This document shows, one piece after another, positions 51,263-58,658 of a stretch of 64,000 nt of DNA. A program made the translations under genes and the position numbers. Below the pieces are notes generated by a model. That model made no database searches. It had not been told where the DNA came from and saw nothing but the letters and a program-made list of their open reading frames with translations. Origin of the DNA: Tsuneonella suprasediminis (GTDB taxonomy: Bacteria; Pseudomonadota; Alphaproteobacteria; Sphingomonadales; Sphingomonadaceae). The first letter of the stretch is position 1; each line of letters starts with the position of its first letter. Location of the stretch: NCBI RefSeq assembly GCF_003605755.1, contig NZ_RAHJ01000003.1, positions 1-64,000 on the forward strand, written 5' to 3'.

Positions 51263-51961
51263 TCAGCTTGCGTCGACGAGGACGATTTCACTGTCTTCGA
51301 TGGCTGTCACCATGATTGTATCCAGATCGCTGATCGCAGCACCATCGCGGGCATTGATCCGCACACCGTCGATTTCGATTATGCCGGTCGCAGGGACCAG
51401 ATAGCCCTTGCGATCCTTGCCAATGCGGTATTCGGCCGTTTCACCGGCTTTCAGTGTAGCGGCAACCACACGGGCGTCGGTTCTGATCTTCAGGGCATCG
51501 GCATCTTCTGTGAAGCCCGAAGCCAGCGTCACGAAACGACCGGCCCGATCCGCTTTGGGAAACGGACGCATCCCCCACGACGGCTGACCGCCGCGCTCTT
51601 TGGGGATGATCCAGATCTGGAACAGTTCGGTCGGTTCGTCTTCCAGATTGTATTCCGAATGCATGATCCCGGTGCCCGCGGACATAACCTGAACGTCTCC
51701 GGCGCCTGTGCGGCCGACGTTGCCCTGGCTGTCCTTGTGCGAGATTGCCCCTTTGCGGACATATGTGATGATTTCCATGTCCGAATGGGGGTGAGTGGGA
51801 AAACCCGTTCCCGGCTGGATAATGTCATCGTTCCACACACGCAGGTCGCCCCAGTGCACACGTGCCGGGTCGTAGTAATTCGCGAAGGAAAAATGATGCT
51901 TGGCGTTAAGCCAACCGTGGTTGGCACCGCCCAGGCTATCGAAAGGTCGAAGGTCGATCAT
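51263..51961 (-). CDS. Pirin family protein (2), YhhW-like
   Basis: A 232-residue bicupin of the short pirin type (YhhW, a quercetin dioxygenase in E. coli). Metal ligands are in GFPTHPHSDMEIITYVRKG and MSAGTGIMHSEYN; LFQIWIIPKERGGQPSW is the conserved linker. It is first in the leftward operon, divergent from a LysR gene 103 bp away that probably controls it. It differs clearly from the 291-residue pirin at the other end of the operon. Confidence 0.92.
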   Translation of the reverse strand: MIDLRPFDSLGGANHGWLNAKHHFSFANYYDPARVHWGDLRVWNDDIIQPGTGFPTHPHSDMEIITYVRKGAISHKDSQGNVGRTGAGDVQVMSAGTGIMHSEYNLEDEPTELFQIWIIPKERGGQPSWGMRPFPKADRAGRFVTLASGFTEDADALKIRTDARVVAATLKAGETAEYRIGKDRKGYLVPATGIIEIDGVRINARDGAAISDLDTIMVTAIEDSEIVLVDAS

Positions 51962-52064
51962 CGGTTTGCTCCCATGACTGGTGCGTCTTTGTTGTTGCCA
52001 ATCTAGGGAAGACTGTGATGTAAAGAAATAGAACCATTAGAAACATGTCGGTGAAAATTATTAC

Positions 52065-52967
52065 ATGTCAAAACTGCCTGATCTCGATGCCTGGGCAATT
52101 TTCGCTCGTGCGGCCGACCTTGGTTCCTTTGCTCGCACGGCGGACGATCTGGGACTGTCCAAGCCGACTGTTTCCAAAGCGGTTACCCGTTTGGAGCAGC
52201 GACTGGGCGTTGCGCTGTTCCACCGGACATCGCGTCAGATCGCGCTGACTGAAAGCGGCGAAGCGGTGCTCGATCGAGCACGCCGCATTCTGGCGGAGGG
52301 GGAGGCTGCGGAGGCGGAGCTGTCGGCACAGGCTGACATGCCAAGCGGGACAGTGCGAATGACAGCGCCGATGTCGTTCGGGATCAAGCGTCTCGGCCCG
52401 ATCCTGTCACGTTTCCTGGAAATTTATCCTGACGTTGCCTTCGATCTCGAACTGAGCGACGCGCGGGTGGATGTTATTGCAGGCGGTTTCGATCTGGCGC
52501 TGCGGATCGGTACGCTGAACGATTCGTCGCTGCGTGCGCGCCGGTTGTGCACCGTGCGCCGACCGATAGTGAGCGCGCCTGAATATATGGAGCGGGTTGG
52601 CTGGCCGGTCCATCCGCGCCAGCTCGAAGGAATGGAGGCCGTTTGTTATTCCAATCTGTCCAGCCCGGATGTCTGGCATCTGAAGCACCCGACCGAAGGT
52701 GAGTACAATATCCGCATGGCCGGGCGGTTTCGTTCGAACAATGCGGATATCGTGGTTCCCTGGCTGGTGTCGGGGCAGGGGGTGGCGGTGCAGCCTGAAT
52801 TCGTGGTGCAGAAGGAACTCGACGAAGGCTCGCTCGTTGAAATTCTGCCGGGATGGAGCCTCGAACCGATCAGCCTCTATGTCGTTACACCGCCGACGAC
52901 ATTACGCCCGGCGCGGGTCAGAGTGCTGATTGATTTTCTGGTCGATAATCTGGCGGAAAATTGCTGA
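52065..52967 (+). CDS. LysR family transcriptional regulator
   Basis: A 300-residue regulator. Residues 5-64 are the winged HTH (WAIFARAADLGSFARTADDL, LSKPTVSKAVTRLEQRLGVALFHRTSRQIALTESG), followed by the linker helix and the LysR substrate-binding domain (GTVRMTAPMSFGIKRLGPILS, VDVIAGGFDLALRIGTL). It is divergent from the pirin/YceI/FMN-reductase/pirin/GNAT operon, the classic position for its regulator. The 103-bp shared promoter region is AT-rich; a T-N11-A site cannot be fixed by eye. Confidence 0.93.
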   Translation: MSKLPDLDAWAIFARAADLGSFARTADDLGLSKPTVSKAVTRLEQRLGVALFHRTSRQIALTESGEAVLDRARRILAEGEAAEAELSAQADMPSGTVRMTAPMSFGIKRLGPILSRFLEIYPDVAFDLELSDARVDVIAGGFDLALRIGTLNDSSLRARRLCTVRRPIVSAPEYMERVGWPVHPRQLEGMEAVCYSNLSSPDVWHLKHPTEGEYNIRMAGRFRSNNADIVVPWLVSGQGVAVQPEFVVQKELDEGSLVEILPGWSLEPISLYVVTPPTTLRPARVRVLIDFLVDNLAENC

Positions 52968-53045
52968 CACCGGCAGGACCGGCCATCGATCCGGGCGTTA
53001 TTGAGGCCGCAATGCGATGGCCGAAGCCCGTTCCGATGCATGCGC

Positions 53046-53477
53046 TTATCGCGCGCGGGTCCACACTTTGGTGCGGCAGAAGATGGCGACGCATCCCTTC
53101 ACCTGCAGCTTACCGTCAGCCTGTAGCTTCAATTTGCCAGAACTGGCACCGTCACCGGTTTCGGGGTCATACACCGGCCCGCCGGTCCAGTTGGTCGGCC
53201 CTCCGGTGAAATCGCGCAGGACAACCAGCCCTTTCAGCCGGCGGGTGCGGAGGTTGGGGTCCGAATTGCGGACATCGCGCAGATCGGGATTGGTGCGAAG
53301 CCGTGCGGCGTCGACGATTTTGCCGCAATAGGCCTTGCCACAGCGATATATCTCGACTTTGCCGCCTTCGCTGCCGGTGTTCCACAGCCCGGTGATATCC
53401 CCGCTCTGGGCCGCCGCCGGGGAAAGCGGTAGCAGCCCCAGCGTGCACGCCAGGGCTATCGTTTTAAAGCTCTTCAT
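53046..53477 (-). CDS. DUF2147 family exported protein
   Basis: A 143-residue protein with a signal peptide (MKSFKTIALACTLGLLPLSPAAAQ). The DUF2147 domain shows GLWNTGSEGGKVEIYRCGKAYCGKIV, GLVVLRDFTGGPTNWTGGPVYDPETG and LKLQADGKLQVKGCVAIFCR, with four Cys likely forming disulfides. Such proteins are periplasmic beta-barrel-like proteins of unknown role. The ATG overlaps the stop of the upstream gene by four bases. It converges with lysR. Confidence 0.9.
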   Translation of the reverse strand: MKSFKTIALACTLGLLPLSPAAAQSGDITGLWNTGSEGGKVEIYRCGKAYCGKIVDAARLRTNPDLRDVRNSDPNLRTRRLKGLVVLRDFTGGPTNWTGGPVYDPETGDGASSGKLKLQADGKLQVKGCVAIFCRTKVWTRAR

Positions 53478-54334
53478 GCAGTGGCTCCTTTGGCGTCGCT
53501 GAGCGCGAGATCCTTTAGTGCGGCTTTCAGCAAGTGACGATCGTCGACCTGCCAGGGGTGAAATCCGGGCCGCATATAAGCGAATACTTCGCCCAGCAAT
53601 TTCCGCATGGGGCCGGGGCGGCCATACAGATAGGACAACAGTTTCAGCCAGGTCGTCAGATCGTTTTTGCCATCCTGCCGTAGCAGATCGGCGGTATTGC
53701 GATAAATCACATAATGGAACCGCATGCTGGTGACCGCCATAACGGTGCTGCGCTTCAGCCACCGCCGGAAACGAGTCATTTTCCGGGTCGCGACAAGATA
53801 GGTGTCGAAGGCGACGGCCTTGTGCTCGACTTCCTCGATCGCATGCCATTTCCACAAGCGTGCCGGTTCCGCGCTGGCGCCTTCCAGATGCGCCGGGTCG
53901 GACAGCAGATCATGCGCCAGTGTGGCGGTGAAGTGTTCCAGCGCACACGTCGCGGCCAGTTGCTGCAGCGGCGAACGACGCTTGGCCCAGTTGATGGTGC
54001 GGGCGGCGCGTTCTTCCAGCGGGGCGATATCGAACCCTGCATCGCTGGCCTGCCGGTTGAATACGACATGTTCGCGGGTGTGCATCGATTCCTGATAGAT
54101 GAAATCCTGAATCTGCTCCCGCAGTTCTTCCGGCGCTTCGTCGCGGTAATGCCGCACTGCGGTCATGAAGAATTTTTCGCCCACCGGGAAAGTGGATGAA
54201 AGCGCGTTAAAGAAAGCCGTCCGGCCCGCGTCGCCCCCGTGCCACCAGCGTTCGAGACTTCTGTTTCTACCAAACCGCACATCGCGTTTTTCGATCACGA
54301 GGTCGGCGGGGCTGCTTATGCTGCTTGCCATCAT
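53474..54334 (-). CDS. Predicted metal-dependent hydrolase, ferritin-like (PF10118)
   Basis: A 286-residue mostly helical protein. Carboxylate/His motifs of a four-helix di-metal site are visible: FIYQESMHTREHVVFNRQ, CALEHFTATLAHDLL and WHAIEEVEHKAVAFDTYL (ExxxH and ExxxH pairs), as in PF10118. The family is annotated as metal-dependent hydrolase but resembles ferritin-like oxygenases; function unknown. It is coupled to DUF2147 by an ATGA overlap. A palindromic operator-like sequence lies 22 bp upstream. Confidence 0.85.
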   Translation of the reverse strand: MMASSISSPADLVIEKRDVRFGRNRSLERWWHGGDAGRTAFFNALSSTFPVGEKFFMTAVRHYRDEAPEELREQIQDFIYQESMHTREHVVFNRQASDAGFDIAPLEERAARTINWAKRRSPLQQLAATCALEHFTATLAHDLLSDPAHLEGASAEPARLWKWHAIEEVEHKAVAFDTYLVATRKMTRFRRWLKRSTVMAVTSMRFHYVIYRNTADLLRQDGKNDLTTWLKLLSYLYGRPGPMRKLLGEVFAYMRPGFHPWQVDDRHLLKAALKDLALSDAKGATA

Positions 54335-54355
54335 GGAACTCCTCTTCGAATCAAA

Positions 54356-54371
54356 TTGACATCAATGTAAA
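54356..54371. promoter_or_regulatory. Palindromic operator candidate upstream of the ferritin-like gene
   Basis: ttgacatcaatgtaaa is a near-perfect inverted repeat (one mismatch: ttgacat against tttacat). A very similar ttgacatcattgtcga is at 57918-57933. TetR/FadR-type repressors bind sites of this shape; part of it may also be a -35 element. Confidence 0.4.
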
Positions 54372-54708
54372 TATCAAAACTGAGATGTATGGCAAGTGAA
54401 TAGTTTCAGCCGGGCCTGCTGCGGGGCCTCAGCGGAGTGGCATTTCCCCATATCGCGTAAATGACGAATAAATATGCATAAAAAACAGTGTCATAACGAA
54501 CTGATTGACATAGTTGTTAGTAATGATAACTTTCGAATCGCTGGATCGGGAGGGCTTCGTAACAGAAAGCCCGTCCTAAACTTGGGTAGGGCGATTCGTT
54601 CCCGCAAAGGGGCTCTCGCGGTCCAGTTTGAGGAGGTTCGCTGCTGGCTAGAATTCGGCTCATAAAGAGCTGAGCGGCACGTCAGCGGCGGCAATACGGG
54701 GAGAGGAT
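54372..54708. other. AT-rich promoter region of the TonB receptor gene
   Basis: No supported gene. ttgacat at 54504-54510 starts a plausible -35 box with taatgat further on. ggggagaggat directly before the ATG at 54709 is the Shine-Dalgarno. Two 60-odd-codon frames here lack any feature. Confidence 0.4.
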
Positions 54709-57700
54709 ATGAAGGGAAGTTTTCTTGCTCGTGCAGCTTGCACGACGAGTATCGCTGCTATTGCTGTGCTGGGGGCTACACCGGGTTACGCACAGGAAGG
54801 TGAGGAATCGGCTGCCCCCGCGGCGGGCGTCGAGGCGGCAAAGCCCGCGCAGGATGGCAACACGATCATCGTGACCGCGCAGAAGCGCGAGGAATCGATC
54901 CTCGATGTGCCGATTGCCATCACGGCGATTTCGGCGGATGCGCTCGATAGCCAGAAGATCGAGGGCGGATCGGAGCTGCTCCGCGCGGTGCCCAACGTCA
55001 ACTTCTCCAAATCCAACTTCAGCATGTACAACTTCTCGATCCGCGGGATCGGGACCAAGGCGATTTCGGCATCCTCCGACCCGGCAGTCGCGGTCAGTTT
55101 CAACAACACGCCGCTGATCCGCAACCGTCTGTTCGAATCCGAATTCTTCGACATGGCGCGGGTCGAGGTGCTGCGTGGGCCGCAAGGCACGCTGTATGGT
55201 CGCAACGCCACCGGCGGGGTGGTGAACCTGATCCCGGCGATGCCGACATCGCAATTCGAAGGGGAGATCAAGGGCGAAGTCGGCAACTATGACACACGCC
55301 GCATGAGCGGAATGGTCAACGTGCCGCTGGGCGATACGCTGGCGGTGCGCGCATCCGGCGCATGGACCAAGCGCACCGGCTTCGATTACAACACCTATAC
55401 GCAAAAGCACGTCAACGGCCGCGATCTGTGGTCGACCAGAGCGATTGCGGAATGGACCCCCAGCGACCGGTTCAGCGCCAATTTCATCTGGCAGCACTTC
55501 GAAGAAGACGACAACCGTTCGCGTACCGGCAAGAGCCTGTGTACCCGCGATCCGGGCAAGACGATGATCGGCGACACGCCGGTGGTGGACGGGCCCTATG
55601 ATTATGTTCCACTGGCGTCGAAATTCAGTCAGGGCTGTCTGCCCGGTTCGCTTTATGACGATGCCGCCTACGGTGCACCGAACGCAGAGGCATTGGCATT
55701 TATTGCAGCTGGGCGCATTGTATTGCCGATGGGAACAGATCCCAGTACGGATATGCCAAGATACGCGTTTCTTCCCGGCGATCCTTTTGGCAATGTCACG
55801 CAATCGAAGAACCTTCGTGAGATTGCGACCAGCTATGATCCGGTCTTTCGTGCAAAAAACGATATCTTCCAGCTGAATATGAATTTCGACGTGAGCGACG
55901 AGGTTCAGCTGATCTCGCAGACAGCATATGCGAAAGATCGTTACTATTCCTCGCAAGACTACAATCGCTTCGTATCTGCGCCAATCTTTGAAGATAGCTC
56001 TGGTCTTACTGACGGATCTGGTATTCCGATAAGCCAGGACTTCGCCTCGCCGGGTGGCATTTTTGTCGATCCGCAACTGGGCCCATCGAATCGCTTGCTA
56101 TCTGTTGATTTGAGCAGGTCACGTAATCGACAGTGGTCTCAGGAATTCAGGATTCAGTCTGATTTTTCAGGCGATTTTAACTTTAATATCGGAATGAATT
56201 ATCTGAATTTTAAATCTACTGATGAGTATTTTGTATTTAATAACGCTTTCTCGTTTATTGCATATAACCTTTATAACAGGAAGGGCGGTAATGATAAATA
56301 TTATGACTGCCAGCCAACAACTACCGATGTCGATTGCGTCTATGTCGATCCCAATCCGATCGACAGCCTGAACGAACTTGGTCACAATTACTTTCTCAGC
56401 CGCAATCTGATCGAAACGGAATCGTGGGCGATTTTCGGGGAGGCGTATTGGAACGTCGCCAGCAATGTGAAAATCACCGCAGGCCTTCGTTTCACCAAGG
56501 ACACCAAAACATCGACCCCTGTGCCCAGCCAGTTGCTGCTCGGCGCCGGAACCAATGGCAGCAGCGGCGGTTCGGTCGCGGGCGGTTACCCCGAAGGTAC
56601 GCCGATTGTGCAGAAATGGTCGGAGCCGACCGGTCGCCTTGTGATCGACTGGCAGCCAGACCTTGGCTTTACCGACGATACGCTGATTTATGGATCGGTG
56701 TCGCGTGGTTACAAGGGCGGAGGCACCAATCCGCCGCGCCCGGATATCGATCCGTTCGTGGTTCAGTATCAGCCGCTGCCCGGAACGTTTAAGCCGGAAT
56801 ATATCACTGCGTTCGAAATCGGCACCAAAAACAGCTTCGACGGTGGGCGGTTCACGCTGAATGCGACGGCGTTCTACTACGATTATCAGGACTATCAGGT
56901 CTCGCAGATTGTCGATCGCATCTCGCTGAACGAGAATTTCGATGCGACCAGCTGGGGCCTCGAATTCGAAGCGGCCTGGCGTCCTTCGCGTGCATTCCGG
57001 GTCGATGCCAATCTTGGTTATCTGAAAACCCGCCTGAAAGAAGGCGCGCAATCGATCGACGTGATGAACCGTACGCAGGGGAACGAGGACTGGGTTCTGA
57101 TCCGGCCCTGGCTGCAGGTTCCATCGAACTGCATCGCACCGCGCGATTTGGTTGAAACTATTCTGGCCAGCCCGCTTACGACATATGGGGGCATTGGCTT
57201 CCCGGCACTTGGTGCACTCTGTGGCGGTTCACAGGAATTGGGCACCTTCACGCCGGGCAGTCCGGGCGTTCCACTCTATCAGTTCTATGGCTTCGAATAT
57301 AATCCGCTCACCGATGCGCCCAATGGCGGGCGGGGTTTCTATGCCGATCTGGAAGGGAACGAACTGCCCAATGCGCCACGCCTGACGTTCAATATCGGTG
57401 CCCAGTACACCGCATTTATCAATGGCGGCGATTGGGAACTGACCTTCCGGGGCGATTACTATCGCCAGTCGGAAAGCTTTGCCCGCGTGTACAACACCGA
57501 ATACGACCGGCTGAAGGGGTGGGGCAATGCCAACCTTGCGATCACGCTGACACGTCCGGCATCCGATCTGGCCTTCCAGTTCTACGTCAAGAACGTGTTC
57601 AACGACGCGCCGATCACCGATTTCTTCACCAACAGCGACGATTCCGGCCTCAGCACCAATGTCTTTACCCTCGACCCGCGTATCTATGGGTTCAATGTAA

Positions 57701-57714
57701 CGAAACGGTTCTGA
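54709..57714 (+). CDS. TonB-dependent receptor, large sphingomonad type, mosaic
   Basis: A 1001-residue receptor. Signal peptide MKGSFLARAACTTSIAAIAV to YAQ, TonB-box-like TIIVTAQKREESILDVP, plug (AVPNVNFSKSNFSMYNFSI, RGIGTKAIS, VEVLRGPQGTLYGRNATGGVVN) and barrel ending VFTLDPRIYGFNVTKRF. This subfamily is expanded in sphingomonads and often serves aromatic or terpenoid uptake; the ligand here is unknown. Base composition drops sharply in the middle: 55680-56340 is about 45-50% GC and 56161-56280 only about 27%, against over 60% on either side, yet the frame stays open. This points to an acquired segment covering surface loops. Confidence 0.92.
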   Translation: MKGSFLARAACTTSIAAIAVLGATPGYAQEGEESAAPAAGVEAAKPAQDGNTIIVTAQKREESILDVPIAITAISADALDSQKIEGGSELLRAVPNVNFSKSNFSMYNFSIRGIGTKAISASSDPAVAVSFNNTPLIRNRLFESEFFDMARVEVLRGPQGTLYGRNATGGVVNLIPAMPTSQFEGEIKGEVGNYDTRRMSGMVNVPLGDTLAVRASGAWTKRTGFDYNTYTQKHVNGRDLWSTRAIAEWTPSDRFSANFIWQHFEEDDNRSRTGKSLCTRDPGKTMIGDTPVVDGPYDYVPLASKFSQGCLPGSLYDDAAYGAPNAEALAFIAAGRIVLPMGTDPSTDMPRYAFLPGDPFGNVTQSKNLREIATSYDPVFRAKNDIFQLNMNFDVSDEVQLISQTAYAKDRYYSSQDYNRFVSAPIFEDSSGLTDGSGIPISQDFASPGGIFVDPQLGPSNRLLSVDLSRSRNRQWSQEFRIQSDFSGDFNFNIGMNYLNFKSTDEYFVFNNAFSFIAYNLYNRKGGNDKYYDCQPTTTDVDCVYVDPNPIDSLNELGHNYFLSRNLIETESWAIFGEAYWNVASNVKITAGLRFTKDTKTSTPVPSQLLLGAGTNGSSGGSVAGGYPEGTPIVQKWSEPTGRLVIDWQPDLGFTDDTLIYGSVSRGYKGGGTNPPRPDIDPFVVQYQPLPGTFKPEYITAFEIGTKNSFDGGRFTLNATAFYYDYQDYQVSQIVDRISLNENFDATSWGLEFEAAWRPSRAFRVDANLGYLKTRLKEGAQSIDVMNRTQGNEDWVLIRPWLQVPSNCIAPRDLVETILASPLTTYGGIGFPALGALCGGSQELGTFTPGSPGVPLYQFYGFEYNPLTDAPNGGRGFYADLEGNELPNAPRLTFNIGAQYTAFINGGDWELTFRGDYYRQSESFARVYNTEYDRLKGWGNANLAITLTRPASDLAFQFYVKNVFNDAPITDFFTNSDDSGLSTNVFTLDPRIYGFNVTKRF

Positions 57715-57728
57715 CAGGACGCCGGGCC

Positions 57729-57762
57729 GCGCGGTTGCTGCATGGGGGGGCAGCAGCCGCGC
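57729..57762 (+). terminator. Strong stem-loop after the TonB receptor
   Basis: gcgcggttgctgc (57729-57741) pairs with gcagcagccgcgc (57750-57762) over 13 bases with one G-T, loop atgggggg. No T-run follows, so it may act as a 3' stabiliser or a weak terminator. Confidence 0.6.
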
Positions 57763-57917
57763 AGTTCGTACGATACAGTATTGCTTCCGCGTATGACTGT
57801 GGTCGCGTAGCGGCCTATATTAAGTAAGCGTAAGTTGTTATCTTACTTCACTGCACTGCTTAATATACTCATGACATGAATAAATGTGGGTTAAACGATT
57901 TTTACTATAAATTAATA

Positions 57918-57971
57918 TTGACATCATTGTCGAATTTTGTACTCTGAAACAGCATCGATACGAATCGATGC
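57918..57971 (+). promoter_or_regulatory. Promoter with two palindromes upstream of a small exported protein gene
   Basis: ttgaca (57918-57923) and tactct (57940-57945), 16 bp apart, form a plausible promoter. The -35 box is inside ttgacatcattgtcga, an inverted repeat like that at 54356. Immediately downstream, gcatcgat-acga-atcgatgc (57952-57971) is a perfect eight-base inverted repeat, placed as an operator or leader hairpin 23 bp before the start. Confidence 0.5.
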
Positions 57972-57994
57972 ATCCACAATGATGGAGAGGATGA

Positions 57995-58483
57995 ATGATG
58001 AAAAAATTTGGATATCTTATCGGTGCCGTTGCCCTTTGTGGCGCGCAGCCGGCACTGGCGGATACTTACACGCCTGCCAGCACTTCGACATTTTCGGGTA
58101 CATCGGTGAAGGTCCAGAAGGACGGAGCGGAATATACCTGCACTCTGACCGTCAATGTCGATGCGACTGCCGGGTCAAGTGCAACCGCTACTGCTTCACT
58201 TAGTGGCGGATTTCCCTGCGGGCTTATTTCTGTCTCGGGGACGGGGTCTGTCGATTTTGATGGCACCTATCTGACCATTAGCGGACTCACGATCGATCCG
58301 CCCATCAGTTTGGGTGTCTGCACTGGCCCGATCAAGACTGTCTGGGGCGGTAACTCGGCATCGCCGCGCACGATCACGCTCAGCAAGCCGCTTTCGAACT
58401 CGACTGCCACTTCGGGAGCAGACTGCAAAATGGTAGGCACGCTGACGCAGACTGGCGGCGCAGCAGTCAGCATCACCCCGTGA
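57995..58483 (+). CDS. Small exported protein, PraA/PraB-like
   Basis: A 162-residue protein with a signal peptide (MKKFGYLIGAVALCGAQPALA). The mature part is Ser/Thr/Gly-rich, all-beta by composition, with four Cys (YTCTLT, FPCGLI, GVCTGP, ADCKMV) that may form two disulfides. The opening YTPASTSTFSGTSVKVQKDG and the SLSGG...ISVSGTG rhythm recall PraA/PraB-type proteins of Pseudomonas (alkane-related exported proteins), but this is a weak resemblance. ggagagg precedes the ATG. It has its own promoter and tandem terminators, so it is a single-gene unit. Confidence 0.6.
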   Translation: MMKKFGYLIGAVALCGAQPALADTYTPASTSTFSGTSVKVQKDGAEYTCTLTVNVDATAGSSATATASLSGGFPCGLISVSGTGSVDFDGTYLTISGLTIDPPISLGVCTGPIKTVWGGNSASPRTITLSKPLSNSTATSGADCKMVGTLTQTGGAAVSITP

Positions 58484-58494
58484 TGTAAACTCTC

Positions 58495-58550
58495 CTGAGC
58501 AATCCCAGTTGCTCAGCCTTAAAGGCGCGCGCTTGCCGCGCGCCTTTTTT
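58495..58550 (+). terminator. Tandem terminators
   Basis: First hairpin ctgagcaa/ttgctcag (58495-58516), then a perfect eleven-base stem aaaggcgcgcg/cgcgcgccttt (58521-58547, loop cttgc) followed by a T-run, a textbook rho-independent terminator. Confidence 0.92.
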
Positions 58551-58658
58551 GGCTTGCTGGCGGCGCGGTGCATATAGTGCGAGCGGACACGCCGTGATTA
58601 TTGAGGTCGAGCAATAACGGACCACAGCCGATCGGAGTTCATCACACTGCGGCAAGCG

